A stretch of 64,000 nucleotides of DNA from Cercophora sp. LCS_1. Its lineage: Eukaryota > Ascomycota > Sordariomycetes > Sordariales > Lasiosphaeriaceae. A program made the translations under genes and the position numbers. The stretch covers positions 124,001 to 188,000 of the forward strand of contig JAPZLL010000026.1 in NCBI GenBank assembly GCA_036250225.1, written 5' to 3'. Positions 34,201 through 45,112 of this stretch are shown here, in pieces; position 1 is the stretch's first letter; each line of letters opens with the position of its first letter. The notes beneath the pieces are model-generated. The model was not told the DNA's origin and searched no databases. It was given only the letters and a program-made list of their open reading frames with translations.

Positions 34201-35025
34201 ATGTGTGCCTTTCTCAACAAAAGCAAGACCTTGCCTATAGTCGTGTGAGTATCAACTCCAAGGAGGTGCGAGATGTGGACCAACATACCTGCCGTCATCC
34301 ATCCTAACACCATGCATGTCGAGATGGACGATATCGTAAAAGCCTGCGCCCTTCGTTTCGAGCTCTCCCTTAAGCTCCTCCCAGGTTGGCGGCCGAAGTA
34401 TCTTGAAGGATGTCGGGCGAATGAGCTGGTCTGGCTGCTTGCCAATCTTGTTCTGAAGAATCTTGGACACGATTCGGGGAGGGATATCCTTCTCCTCGAA
34501 CGGCCGCACTGCCACTACGAGAATGTTCAATGTCGGTCCTGTTTCTGGCGTCCTTTCCGGAGTGGTGCTCGGAGTCATCTTCGGCGCATCTATGTACCGA
34601 CTCACAAACACGCCGTCTTCAAACGGCTGGTCCCAGAGCTCGGAGTCCTCGAGAAGCTCCCACAATATCGGTGCCTGACTGGATGGTTGCTCTTGAATGG
34701 AAAGAATCAGCGATTCTTTCCTCTCATCGCGTTCGATGATCAATGGCCAGTCGATGGATCTGACAAGGGTGCTTCCCAAGTATCGCATCGAGGTTTTGGC
34801 TCTGTCGGCCCGCTTGGTCTCCAACGGACTCTGTCTCGCAAAGTCTTCGAGGTACCACTGGATCTCATTCATCAGGTCCAATGGGGTTGCTGAAATCTCG
34901 AATGTTTTCTGTCGAAGTCCATGTTTGACCGAGCGGTTTGTGACCTGGAAGCAACGCGGACGGGACGCGTCATTTGCCGGCAGGTCGGCATCCGAGCCGA
35001 CTTCCACAATCGACACGAAAGGCAT
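31231..35025 (-). CDS. CHAT-protease NLR (caspase-like domain plus nucleotide-binding domain)
   Basis: Exons 35025-34289 and 34234-31231 (GTATGT donor, ATAG acceptor) join to 1246 residues. After an N-terminal region, the CHAT (caspase HetF-associated with TPRs) domain shows the catalytic His at about 238 in VHLDMHG and Cys at about 296 in VINACRSAQ. The intron lies between the two motifs. The nucleotide-binding domain follows: FGDLVGREND, P-loop LGRPGVGKTALL at about 440-449, and a Walker-B-like WIIVLENLP. The long C-terminal part is helical and TPR-like (KICQLDGDWESAVEHQKEAE). It lies head to head with a gasdermin-like gene. Known fungal systems use adjacent proteases to cleave gasdermins, so I infer that it senses a trigger and activates the neighbour by cleavage. 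Confidence 0.88.
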
Positions 35026-35448
35026 GTTGGAGAGCCGATTGCTTGTTGTCAAAAGCCGTCATGGGCGTCTCTCTCTCCGTTCAGAGACAAGGCAAACAAG
35101 AAGAAAGATAAGCAGTTGTTGTGTTCGTGTTTCGCGGGGGTCTCAATTCGGAATAGGGGCGGGAAGGATGCCCCTCCTTCCAGCCGCACTGCAGGACACC
35201 CATGACCTAGCTGCAGTCGGACCGGGGAATCTCGCGATGGAACCTTGGTGCCAATAGTGAGGAGGCACAGCCGCACGGAAGAACCCGGGCGCCTTCATCA
35301 AACGATCAAGCGGAGGACGCCAACTCAGCCTCACTCGCATCGACTTATTTCTCATCACATCCAAGATCTCACATCTCATACCTCCAACTGCCGAATCATT
35401 ACAGGATCATTCATCTACAACACAGCAATCATCACTCAGTAGCCCAAA
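35026..35448. promoter_or_regulatory. Shared divergent promoter of the CHAT-NLR and gasdermin-like genes
   Basis: A 423 bp intergenic region separates the two start codons. No specific element is recognised. Confidence 0.45.
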
Positions 35449-36360
35449 ATGTCCCCCACACCCCCCTACTACATCCTTGACCCGCGTCGCCTCCTCCCCG
35501 CATCAACCGCACCATCCTGGCTCGGCCGCATCGTGACTGACTTTCGCGATCCCCGCGCCGACTACACGCCCTCCTCCCCGGAGCGCTTCACAGCCGGTCT
35601 CATCGACCAACTAACAGCCGATAATGTCGCCGCCCAAATATCCCGCACCGACTCAACCACGATAACCGGTGCACTCACCGATATCATCTCCGTGTCCACA
35701 GGCAGCAGCCACGCAGGCGGGATGTCTTTCCAAACGGGCAAAATGAATATAATCCGGTTGAGTAACTACCGCAATTTGTTTCGAACCATGCGTGAGGACC
35801 CGGAGGTACGGGACCATTTGGCCAAGGCATTGAGACCGGGTGGACCATCGGCGTATATGATTGTTGGAGTGCTGGTTTGGAGTGATGCGTCGGTTGAAAT
35901 GGAGACGGAGAGGTCTAAGGAACGGGGGTTTGAGGTGCAAGTGCCCGTGTTGGCGATTGGGAGTGCGGTTGCGGGTGTGCCGATTCCTGTGCAGATTGGG
36001 GATCCGGCGGTTGGAAGGTCGGTGGCGGAAAGTGGGAAGGTCGGGTTGAGTATGGAGGTGAAGGGGAGGTATATCTTTGCGATTGAATATAAGGCGATTA
36101 GACGGAGGGCGTATGCGGTATGGAGCGGGGCGAAGGCGGATTGGGATGGACGGGGGCCGAGAGGAAAGGGTGATACGCATTTTGGGGTGGGTGAGGAGGA
36201 TGGGAATGTGGAGGAGGAGGGCGATAAAGAGAAAGGGGGTCAAGAGGAGGGCGGCTTCGATATGGATGATGATGATTGTGTTTGGTATGATACGGTTGGC
36301 GGGCTTGAGGTCGAGGAGGCCGAGTTAGAGGGCATGATTCTTGCTGTTGAGAAATCTTGA
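35449..36360 (+). CDS. Gasdermin-like pore-forming cell-death protein (HET-Q1/RCD-1 type)
   Basis: A 303-residue intronless frame from ATG 35449. The opening YYILDPRRLLPAS, then PSWLGRIVTDFRDPRADY, the segment VAAQISRTDSTTITGALTDI, and later AYMIVGVLVWSDASVEME and YIFAIEYKAIRRR follow the order I recall from fungal gasdermin homologues such as RCD-1 of Neurospora and HET-Q1 of Podospora. Residues past about 235 form a charged, strongly acidic tail (Glu/Gly-rich, then MDDDD), beyond the pore-forming core. In characterised fungal gasdermins a short C-terminal part keeps the protein inactive until cleaved. The CHAT-NLR opposite is the obvious candidate protease. Family assignment rests on recalled patterns plus context, not on a search. 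Confidence 0.8.
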   Translation: MSPTPPYYILDPRRLLPASTAPSWLGRIVTDFRDPRADYTPSSPERFTAGLIDQLTADNVAAQISRTDSTTITGALTDIISVSTGSSHAGGMSFQTGKMNIIRLSNYRNLFRTMREDPEVRDHLAKALRPGGPSAYMIVGVLVWSDASVEMETERSKERGFEVQVPVLAIGSAVAGVPIPVQIGDPAVGRSVAESGKVGLSMEVKGRYIFAIEYKAIRRRAYAVWSGAKADWDGRGPRGKGDTHFGVGEEDGNVEEEGDKEKGGQEEGGFDMDDDDCVWYDTVGGLEVEEAELEGMILAVEKS

Positions 36361-36447
36361 TTAGATGACGAGTTAGAAAATACTACAAACACAAAGAACC
36401 CGCTTGCATCAACACATCCTTGAACTGTGTGATCAACACGAACCCTC

Positions 36448-36762
36448 TTATCTCTGAACCGCCCCAAATCCCATCCCTCGCTTCCCTGCTGGAGGATTCC
36501 CTGCGACGCCAGGCCGATCCTTAGCCCATTCCATAATCTCGGCGAGGGTCATACCCGTATACTTTTTGAGTTCGTCATCGGAAAACGGTGCGCGCTTTCC
36601 AGGCTTGACATGTCGATATCGGTCAGCGAATGACTTCTTCCGCAGTCTCTGAACTGAGTCGGTCTGGGCCTGTGACTCGCTGCAGATGGTGGGGTTGAGA
36701 GCTTCCGTGCTCTCGGAATGCGGGGGACGGGTCGTCTTCTTCTTCATGACGCTGGTGAGCAT
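36448..36762 (-). CDS. Small conserved basic protein, unknown function
   Basis: ATG 36762 opens a 104-residue frame. The N-terminal half is low complexity. The C-terminal half, FADRYRHVKPGKRAPFSDDE and LKKYTGMTLAEIMEWAKDRP followed by GVAGNPPAGKRG, looks conserved and helical. There is no signal peptide or TM segment. It is convergent with the gasdermin-like gene, 87 bp away. I do not recognise a named family. Confidence 0.6.
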   Translation of the reverse strand: MLTSVMKKKTTRPPHSESTEALNPTICSESQAQTDSVQRLRKKSFADRYRHVKPGKRAPFSDDELKKYTGMTLAEIMEWAKDRPGVAGNPPAGKRGMGFGAVQR

Positions 36763-37600
36763 GGATTGTTGCTTTAGCTGTTATCGAGATCTAAAATTCT
36801 GGCTTGGAATGGCAGATGTCGTGAGGTCGAGATGGCAATCGCGGGGTGATGGAGGGGTTGTCTTTGTGGTCGGCGATAACCGCGACGTCACGGGAGCGCT
36901 TTCCCGTTGAGGAAGCTCCGACTGGTTGGGTCGCGATTGCCATTCTCATCAAAGCGTCACACGTCACGCAATCTTAAGTCGATCCACCGGCTTGCGGCTG
37001 CTGGGACTCGGTTGTTCAGCTGTTACCTTGTGTTATGAAACTCCAGCTTCCCCCGCAGTGCCACCGAGCTGACAACAGCATCCACGGCGGCAACCATCCC
37101 GGCTTTCGATTCGGCCTGCACCAGTCGATTTTGTGCGCGGCACTACCCGGCTGACCTAGCTTTGCGTCGAAAGAAGGCAAGCGCATGTCGTTCAAGGTCA
37201 CACTGTCTCGCACCGTAACTCATCGAACGATTCATGGCCTCACGACGTCTTAGTCTTGTCACAACCCTACAACCCTTTTGGTCGGACTAGAAACCTTTCT
37301 GGGCGCAAACATCGCAGGGAAATTGCGGCAACGAATTTGGTTGAGATATGCGGGGGAACACTCGCGACCAACCTTTGGTTCAGTCTCGGCGATGAGAGGC
37401 TCGATGGAGGCGATTTCGTCAGTGAATAGGCCCGAGGTCTTGTGCCATTTTCGGCTCGCAACATCATGCAGTGGCCAGGAGGACCCGCTGAGCTTGGACT
37501 GCCGAGCTCCTGATATTTTGTATAAAGATGGGTCTTCCTAACGCTTACTGACTGAGGAGCACCACACACACACACCATCTTCCATCAATCCCAAGCAAAC
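36763..37600. other. Intergenic, with the promoter of the decarboxylase-like gene
   Basis: No gene is supported. The right end contains the TATA element listed separately and a short CA repeat (ACACACACACAC at about 37564). Confidence 0.45.
37521..37526 (+). promoter_or_regulatory. TATA box of the phosphatidylserine-decarboxylase-like gene
   Basis: TATAAA lies 75-80 bp upstream of ATG 37601, a usual position for a fungal TATA element. Confidence 0.5.
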
Positions 37601-38958
37601 ATGTCTCAACCACCAGTAATCAACGACTTCGTCAACAATGTCCTCCCTGCCATTGGAGGCATGCCCGCCCTAGATCTCGCTGTTCAGTCCGCGCTAGCCA
37701 AAGCCCCCGCAACCCTCAAGATCGAGCGCATATCCTCAGGCGAATCCTTCATCGACTGGATGACTAAATTCCTCCGCTGGGTGCCAACTGAGTCCACCGA
37801 CTCCACTCTGGTCCTCCGAAAGCTGTCGGTATTCTACTTTATCCTGGACCGCGAGCCCATTGTCCACTCCCAGACGGCCGTCTATCCCAACTCGGTCGGC
37901 AACGGCCTCAGCATTCTGTCCCAGTGGATCGTCGACTACGCCAAGGCCCTGGGTCAATGGCTCGATGACCCTGCGTCTCTAACCGCAGCATCCTTCCGGT
38001 CCTTCAAGGCCGCGCCACTGTATCGTATCTGGGAGTGTGACAGCCCAGACGGGGAAAAGTACGCCACCTTCAACGACTTCTTCGGCCGCAACCTCGCCGA
38101 GGACAGACAAGTTGACGAGCCGGGAGACAACCGTGTGCCCGTGTACCCCGCCGACAGCAAGTGGGACAGTTGCTTTGACGTTGACATGGGGTCCAACACC
38201 TGGATCCCCGCTGTCTCGCGACTCGAGACACTGGACCCGGCCGCCGACCCCAAGGGTATCATTGCCGATACCAAGGGTTGGATGTGGAGTGTCGGCGCGT
38301 TGCTCGAGGACAGCCCGTTTGCCAGCTCCTTTGCTGGGGGCGTGTGGGTGCATTCGTTTCTCAACGTGTACAACTATCATCACTTCCGATCGCCTGTCTC
38401 TGGGACCGTGGTGGACGCGAGGGTGATTCAGAACGCGGCGTATCTGGACGTTGTAGCCACCGCCGACGGCATTATTCCTCGCCGGAGGATCGGGAGAGGC
38501 CTGTTGGGTGGTGTCAGGGGCAGAGGTGCAGACAATGTCCGGGCTGAGGTGTCGCCCGAGGACGGGTCCGGATACCAGTTCTTGCAGACCCGGGGATGCG
38601 TCGTGATTGACACCAGCGGAAGCGAAGAGGGTGATATTGGTCTTGTTGCGGGTGAGTGCCTTCCTTGTATTAGTGAAAAGTCTCGCCGCTAACGCATGCA
38701 GTTCTCCCAATTGGCATGGCCCAGGTTTCATCCGTCCAGCTGTCGGTCCAGCCGTCTGACAAGATCCAAAAGGGCGGAGAGTTTGGTGTTTTCCAGTTCG
38801 GCGGCTCCGACATTGTCACTGTCTTCCAGGCCAAAGCTGGGCTATCGGCCGACACGAGCCTCTTCAATACCGACCCCTCCTATGATGAGCAGGGCAAGCG
38901 CCTCGACTACACGTTCTACGGTTCACGTCTTGTCAGGGAGCCACTGTCGCCCAAGTAG
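37601..38958 (+). CDS. Phosphatidylserine-decarboxylase-like pyruvoyl enzyme
   Basis: Exons 37601-38651 and 38702-38958 (GTGAGT donor, GCAG acceptor) give 435 residues. A family-specific N-terminal region is followed by the PSD-like core: FNDFFGRNL, VYPADSKW, HSFLNVYNYHHFRSPVSGTV, PIGMAQVSSVQL and the processing-site region FGVFQFGGSDIVTVFQ. Classical phosphatidylserine decarboxylases self-cleave at LGST, making a pyruvoyl group from the Ser. Here the corresponding tetrapeptide is GGSD with Ser386. There is no mitochondrial leader or TM segment. Soluble fungal PSD-like enzymes of this type can act on free amino acids in secondary metabolism, as the tryptophan decarboxylase PsiD does, so the substrate need not be a phospholipid. 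Confidence 0.88.
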
Positions 38959-39106
38959 ACGCACCTCTCGGGGTCTCCGCAAAGGGCCAGAAGAAATTGG
39001 AACGAGAAACCATCTCCAGCTGGCAGATTCAAGGGAAGAGTCTAGTTTAGTCGCTCAAAAGCATCCCTTTTCATGTATTTCTTCCATCCGGATCCCCGTG
39101 CATCCC

Positions 39107-40503
39107 TCAAAACCCAACAGCACTCGCCTCCGCAACCCCCGCAACGTCCACATCAACGTCCACATCAACAGTAGCTCCCTCCAGATTCACAACCCCTTCA
39201 ACCACAGCCATCCCAGCCTCCAACCCCGCCTCAATAACCTCCAACTTCCCCTCCAACCCCCTCGGTTCCCCAACCTTCCTCCCCTCCCCAGCCGCAGCAG
39301 CAAGCACACTCACACCAGCCCCATTCCTCCCCGCCGCAAGCCTAAACATCCTCGTAGCGCACAAATACTCATTCAGCACCGGATCCAATCCCTCCGCCAC
39401 GCTCACAACCCAATTCGCCTCGGTCCAAGCCCACACATTTTCCACGCTAAACTTCCACAGCACTTGACGTCTCGCATCGTCCTCCAACTTGCCCGTCTTA
39501 CTCCCCTTCACCGGCCAGCTTTTCGTGTATTCGTGCACAGCATCGGAATCACTGATAATCCAGCCGCTCTTGTTCTGCTTCCTTGGTTTGGAGACGAACC
39601 GCCTCCCTCCAAAGACAAAGCGGGACGTGTTCCAGATTTGTGTGATGAATGCTCGGTCGGGCGTTTCGAGGATGGGTGTTGTTAGCCCGTGGACAGTGAC
39701 CCAGGGGAGGTCGAGATCGTGGATCCGGGTGAGGATGGGGAAGTGTTCCCACATGCGGGAGGTGGCGGTTTTGCCCGGGGTGAGGGTGTATGCCGGGTGG
39801 GGGTAGTCGGCGGGGCGGTAGACCCAGCTTTCGGTGATTTTGATGGAGGAGCGGGATTTGCCGGCGATGGCTTCGAGGATGAGGAGGGTGTGGGATTTTG
39901 TGGCGTCCTTGAGGGTGACGACGATGTGGGTGTGTGTGTTGTTTGGCATGGTGCTTGCGGTGCGGGACATTTTGTAGGTGGTCATTGGGTTGGTGGTCAG
40001 GACGGTGGGCGTGTATTCTGGGAGGGTGTCGATGGGTCGTTGGGGGGTTTTGAGTTCTTGCTGGGAGGCGTTAATAACATGGAAGTTGTTTGGTGTGACA
40101 CCAAAGGTGGTAGGGCATGGTTCTTTACCAGCGTCAAGGGCATCTTTTTCTGTAGCTCATCTGGGGACAAGGGTTCTGCCTCTAGGTCGAGTTGATCCCA
40201 TACGCCCCTTTTCATCAACTCGGCTGATGGGTGGACTAGTATGGTGTTAGGTATGGGCTTGCCCTGTTTTGCAAACGGCCCGATCACCTCGATCCGTTCT
40301 TGATGTAGTGCGCATTTCAGGACTGCCATTCGTCTATAGTGGTCTTGGCGTGCTGATGCCATGATTGTGGTGTTGGAGAACTCGCTCCACTTGGTGATGG
40401 CCGATTCGTGCAGGTTGTGAGCGCGGGTCCAGTCGTGCGCCATTTCCGCCGCGTAGGCTGTCTGCGAGAAGGCACTTAGTTCGTCCATTCTGTTCTTTTC
40501 CAT
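39107..40503 (-). CDS. Unknown protein with an MIT/TPR-like N-terminus
   Basis: Exons 40503-40102 and 40060-39107 (GTGTCA donor, CCAG acceptor; intron only 41 bp) give 451 residues. The N-terminal segment AFSQTAYAAEMAHDWTRAHN, followed by LHESAITKW, looks like a paired-helix MIT or TPR-type module. The central part has beta-strand character (THIVVTLKDATKSHTLLILE, SSIKITESWVYRP). The C-terminus is Ala/Gly/Val-rich with a short DV repeat. There is no signal peptide or clear TM segment. I do not recognise the family, so no function is assigned. Confidence 0.65.
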
Positions 40504-41007
40504 GTTCAGAAATATCGGGAAATGCCCTCCTGCTGCCCTTTGTTTAGCCTGGAAGTGATGAAATTGATGATGTGGTGTCGTCGTGTACCTGCTCTCTGAA
40601 ACACGACTTTTGCGGCTGAGGTCCTAAGAACCCCCCTGTTGGTTAGAATGCCAGGTCGCGTCATGCACCTCAACCCGTCATGTGATGCAATACCACGTCG
40701 AAGCAGGCATCCATGCGGTGCATTGAGTTGCATTTCCAGGGTGACGCTACGGTGCCCCACACCAGATGAAATTCCCTGACCGATCATTGGGACTCCTAGA
40801 GTTGAACCGCGAATATTCTTGAGGAGTCCCAGGTAACAATAGTCTGTTGTCTCCGGTGAGGATAAGAAATGGCTAGAAAACCGACTAGAACTCGGAATGG
40901 CAAGACAGCTGATCAACTCGACATGAGCGACCGCGTTTACGTAGGTACAATACCTAAGATGCCCTCATCTCTTTCCGAGCATGTACAGGACCGACCGGGG
41001 CGGTTTA
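40504..41007. other. Intergenic, no gene recognised
   Basis: Upstream flank of the unknown protein at 40503 and 3' flank of the decayed F-box gene. No coding pattern is seen. Confidence 0.4.
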
Positions 41008-42083
41008 TCAAAACCCTATACGCTTTGGAACGCAGTCGACAAACTGAACGTCGCCCTTTTTGCAGATGGTGCAAAGGCCTTGCAGCTCCGCCTCCAATGG
41101 ACCCCATGCCTCCTCAAAGCTCCAGGGCACCCTCTCCACCTGGATACGAATCTCTCGTAGGGAGCGAAGTTGCCCGCTGTTGAGGACAAGTTGAACGATG
41201 TCGCGTACTCGTCAGCCTTGTTCTCCCTCGTTTGTCCTCGGAGCGAGTCGGGCCACGCCTGCCAAGATTGCCATGCAAACAAAGCCTTTTTAATGCCGGT
41301 GGGAGGCGGTCGCAAATATCGGCGGCTTTCATGTCATCCGCCGACTGGAACAGAAAGGCAATCGGTATTTCCACTTCCCTGAGCGCCGGCATGAACGGGA
41401 GACACGCAAGCCGAAAATCGCGCCCGAGATGTGCATTCCACTGTATGTCGGTGGGAAAGTCAATGGCGAGTCGAAGGTACCCGAGCGAGTCGGTGCACAG
41501 TCTTAACCCGGTGTCAAACCCAGGCAACGCGTTATCCTCGGTTACCTGCCACCCAAAGCCGCAGCCCGCCATGGCTCAAGAAAAGGATAGACTGATGCGT
41601 TTGAAGTTCGGCCGTCAGAGGCAGGACGAGAAGGCGGGCCGACTCTCCGTAGCCAGGACAATGGTCTTTGAGTGCCAAGCTGCTTGGATCCTCCAGTTCC
41701 TGGAACGGGAGGGAATGTAGGTATGCTCTCATGGCGGGCGTGATGCTCTTGAAGATCTCGTGGCCATACTCGACGGTGGCGTCCACAGGAAGCCGTGTGT
41801 CAATGTCGAGAATTCGCACGAAGCGTGCGAGATCAGATTGAACAAAACACCTCAGGAGATTCAAAAGGCTGCGCAGGTCATGGATGCGGACCGCATGGTA
41901 GAGATAGGGCGTACGGATGGCATTCAGACGATGGTTGGTCCTGGTCAAAGCCAGCAGCTCGGCCTGCCAGTGGCATCTTGCCAGGTCGGCGTGAAGAGGG
42001 TAGGAGCCTGTTCCGTCGCAGGTTGGGGCCAACTGCTTGGCAATCTCGACCAAGAGCTCGTCGGCCACAGCAAGAAGATGCAT
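41008..42083 (-). pseudogene. F-box-like/LRR protein, decayed
   Basis: From ATG 42083 (MHLLAVADELLVEIAKQLAP), an F-box-like start is followed by LLALTRTNHRLNAIRTPYLY and LRR-like segments up to about 41600. The coding signal then moves one frame over (RISLSFS, a TGA, then AGCGFGWQVTEDNALPGFDT and LGYLRLAIDFPTDIQWN) to PPALKRLCLHGNLG. It changes frame again near 41205 to RDIVQLVLNSGQLRSLREIR and ends at LCTICKKGDVQFVD...RIGF, stop at 41008. I could not find GT-AG pairs that reconcile these phases. At least two frameshifts and one stop suggest a pseudogene. F-box adaptors of SCF ligases are the nearest functional comparison. Confidence 0.55.
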
Positions 42084-42649
42084 CGTGTTCTGAGCTTGGC
42101 GGTTGTTGGTCGAGCGCAATTATTTCCCGTTGTTTCTTCACCGCGGTGTGAATTTGGAGAATATCGACGCACAGAAACGAGGTCTAGCCCCGCGTTCCCA
42201 CGGGAAGGAACATCGCTGCTTGCCTGCAGTGGTGTCTGCCTGCCGTGGCAACAAGCGCGACACGTCCCCTTGGCGAATCCCACGCCCCCTGGACCAACGA
42301 ACAAAAGTCGTGGTGGGGTTTAAAACCCCAGTCAGATTATCAAAGTGACAACTGAGCTGCCTTCAATCGCCATTGAGAGACGAAATGGTCACGAAACCGG
42401 TAACTGTCGTCACCCAATAATATGTCGGACACCCTTCTGCCCAGATCCGAATGCCGAAGGGGGGTTCGGCCGGCGCAGACGCAGTCATCGTGTCCGTAGT
42501 GCATGGTACCCCGCACTGTGCTCGGGTCCTTGTGCTCGATAGCGGATACATAAGATGAGGGGTTGTCCATGCCATGACATCGCATGGTCGGTTTGGTTCG
42601 TATTCCTTCTTTACCTCTCGACGTTGTGTGCCACCAGACTTTTGCCACC
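42084..42649. other. Intergenic, no gene recognised
   Basis: Promoter sides of the decayed F-box gene (-) and the flavin monooxygenase (+). Nothing specific is recognised. Confidence 0.4.
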
Positions 42650-44671
42650 ATGGCTCCCGAAGAATCGCCCAACGCCGACCGGTACTCCGACCAAGTGGAC
42701 CTGCGCAAGACACTGTCGTTGAATCCACTGCCGATTATCACAGCCGGGACTGTAGATCCGGCCTCCTTAAGTGGTGAAATACCTCTTGCAATCGCTAAAG
42801 AGGTGATCGAGAAACTCAACGATGCTTTGGCTGTTGATGATCGACTAGCAGTTGAGAATTGCCTGTTCCCCGGTAATGCTTACTGGAAGGACCAAGTCGC
42901 CCTGACCTCCCACTTTCGCACTTTCAAGGGTCCTGGTGTTGTTGCTGCCAATTTCCTGGAGATGAAACGACTTCGGAATATCCCCAGTGGTCTCCAACTC
43001 GCGGGCACCCCGCAATTCGTTCCTGCTACCCCTGTTCTGGTGAGATGTGTTTTTTGAGGGTCTTGTGCCTGGCCGGCTGACTCTATTAGCAATGGATCGA
43101 CTGCAACTTCACCTTCAAGACGGCCTCGCCCGCGGCAAGTGCTACGGGGCGATTGCTCCTCCTCCCACATAGCAACGATGGATCACTTGAGTGGAAGATC
43201 TGGATCATCAGCACCTGGCTAAGCGACCTTGACATGCACCCGCAAGATGAGACCCTCCTCCGCTCACCCGGCAGGAACCTCGACAACCATGACGAGATCG
43301 AGACAGACGTCCTCATCATAGGGGGCGGCAACAGTGGCGCAGTTCTGGCCGCCCGCCTCAAAGTCCTGGGAGTCGACTCCATCATCATCGACCGTAACCC
43401 TCAGCCAGGCGATAACTGGGCCCTCCGTTACGACTCGCTCAAATTCCATGTTTCGACCTCCCTCTGCGATATGCCCTACCTTCGTAAGCTTCAATTCCAC
43501 CGCTCTCGACCAGATAATCTGACTAACAACACCAGCCTACCCCAAAGCCCTGCACACGCCTCACCTCCTCACCCGCGACGACCTCGCAAGCCAGCTCCGC
43601 CTCTTCATATCAACCTTCAACCTCAACTTCCTCCCTTCTGTGACCATAACCTCCACCGCCTTCTCTCCCACAACCAAAACCTGGACCGTTCACACAACAA
43701 CCCCTGCAGGTCCCCGCCTCATCACCGCCAAACACCTCGTCCAAGCAACAGGCATATCCTCGCAAAAGCCCCACCTCCCTTCTCTCCCAAACCACGCCAT
43801 ATACCGTGGCTTATCCCTCCACTCGACAGCCTACAAATCCCCTGCCTCTCTCGGCCCTGCAAAATCAATCCTGATCGTTGGCTCAGCAAACACAGCCTTC
43901 GACATCCTCTCCGACTTGGCCGCCACCCCAGCCAAGCTGACAATGGCAGTCCGATCACCGACATACATTTTACCACTCGAATACGCATTTGATCCTCGCG
44001 GGTTGGGCGCGTACGATCACATGCCTGTTGATATCGCCGATAAAATGATGATGACTTTGCCGACGTGGGTGGACGGTGCGCTTGCGGGTGGTCTGTTCGC
44101 TATGCTCGCTGCTGCTGATGAGGGGAGGTATGATAAGTTGAAAGAGGTGGGATTTCCAGTCGTTGACGGGACGGGTGATGTGCATTTGCTGCATAATTTG
44201 TTGGAGAGGGGTGGTGGGCATTATGTTGACATTGGAGGGACAAAGGTGCTTGAGGAAGGGGGGGCGAGGGTCAAGGTTGGGGAGGTGGTTGAGTGGTCGG
44301 AGACGGGAGTCAGGTTTGGGGATGGGCAGGTGGTGGAGGCGGACGCCGTGGTTTGGTGCACGGGGTTTGAGGATAAGGATGTTAGAGGGGTTGTTGAGGA
44401 GGTTTTGGGTGGTGGGACTGGAAAGGAGGGAGAGTTGGGGGCGAGGGAGATTGCGGAGAGGGTTGATGGGACGTGGGGTGTTGATGGCGAGGGTGAGATC
44501 AGAGGCATGTGGAAGAGGCACAGGAACCTGGAGAACTACTGGGTCATGGGTGGGCACACGGCGCAGCAGAGATGGTTTTCGACGTTGTTGGCGATGCAGA
44601 TCAAGGCAGACCTGAAGGGGATCTTGCCAGAAGCGTACAGGGAGACGATTGTTCCTGAATCAAGGGACTAG
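42650..44671 (+). CDS. Flavin-containing monooxygenase with an NTF2-like N-terminal domain
   Basis: Three exons (42650-43039, 43090-43483, 43536-44671) join in phase to 639 residues. Residues 45-195 look like an NTF2/SnoaL-type domain (VIEKLNDALAVDDRLAVENC and FKTASPAASATGRLLLL). The FAD Rossmann motif is at about 205-215 (VLIIGGGNSGAVLAARLKVLG-type, Gly208-210), followed by DRNPQPGDNWALRYDSLKFH. A second, NADPH-binding motif reads SILIVGSANTAFDILSDL, with Ser in place of the usual second Gly. ADAVVWCTGFED and the C-terminal YWVMGGHTAQQRWFS close the domain. Related fungal enzymes hydroxylate small molecules or carry out Baeyer-Villiger oxidation. The substrate is unknown. Confidence 0.88.
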
Positions 44672-45112
44672 TGTTCGGTCGATACTTTGTTTCAAATTTA
44701 GCCAAGATAGTCCGGACGTTGTGTGTTTGCTCATCCTCCACCAGTTCGGCTCTCTGTCATTCCTGCGTCTGGACCGGTTGCTTCCCATTCTCCGAGACAA
44801 TCCCAACACCGCCATGCTTATTATCCACAAACTTCACAATAATCTTGTTCCTCCTCCTTTCCATCTCGCGAACTCCCATCACATAGTCCGGCCGCGCCCC
44901 GTCCACTCTCGCCTGAAACCCATGCAACAAAAAAAGGCAAAACGCTGGCCAAGTTGGTCGGTGCTGGGGCAGTTGTCGGACTGGGTTGTGTAGAGACCTG
45001 TTGTGTCTTCGCAGCTGCGGCAGAGACCGAGGGACATGTGTGTGATGTTGTTATATGCTGGAAAGGTACAGCTTCCCGTCAGGTAGGTCAAGTATATTAA
45101 TACTGTACAGTC
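44672..45112. other. Intergenic, no gene recognised
   Basis: 3' flanks of two convergent genes. No coding pattern is seen. Confidence 0.4.
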
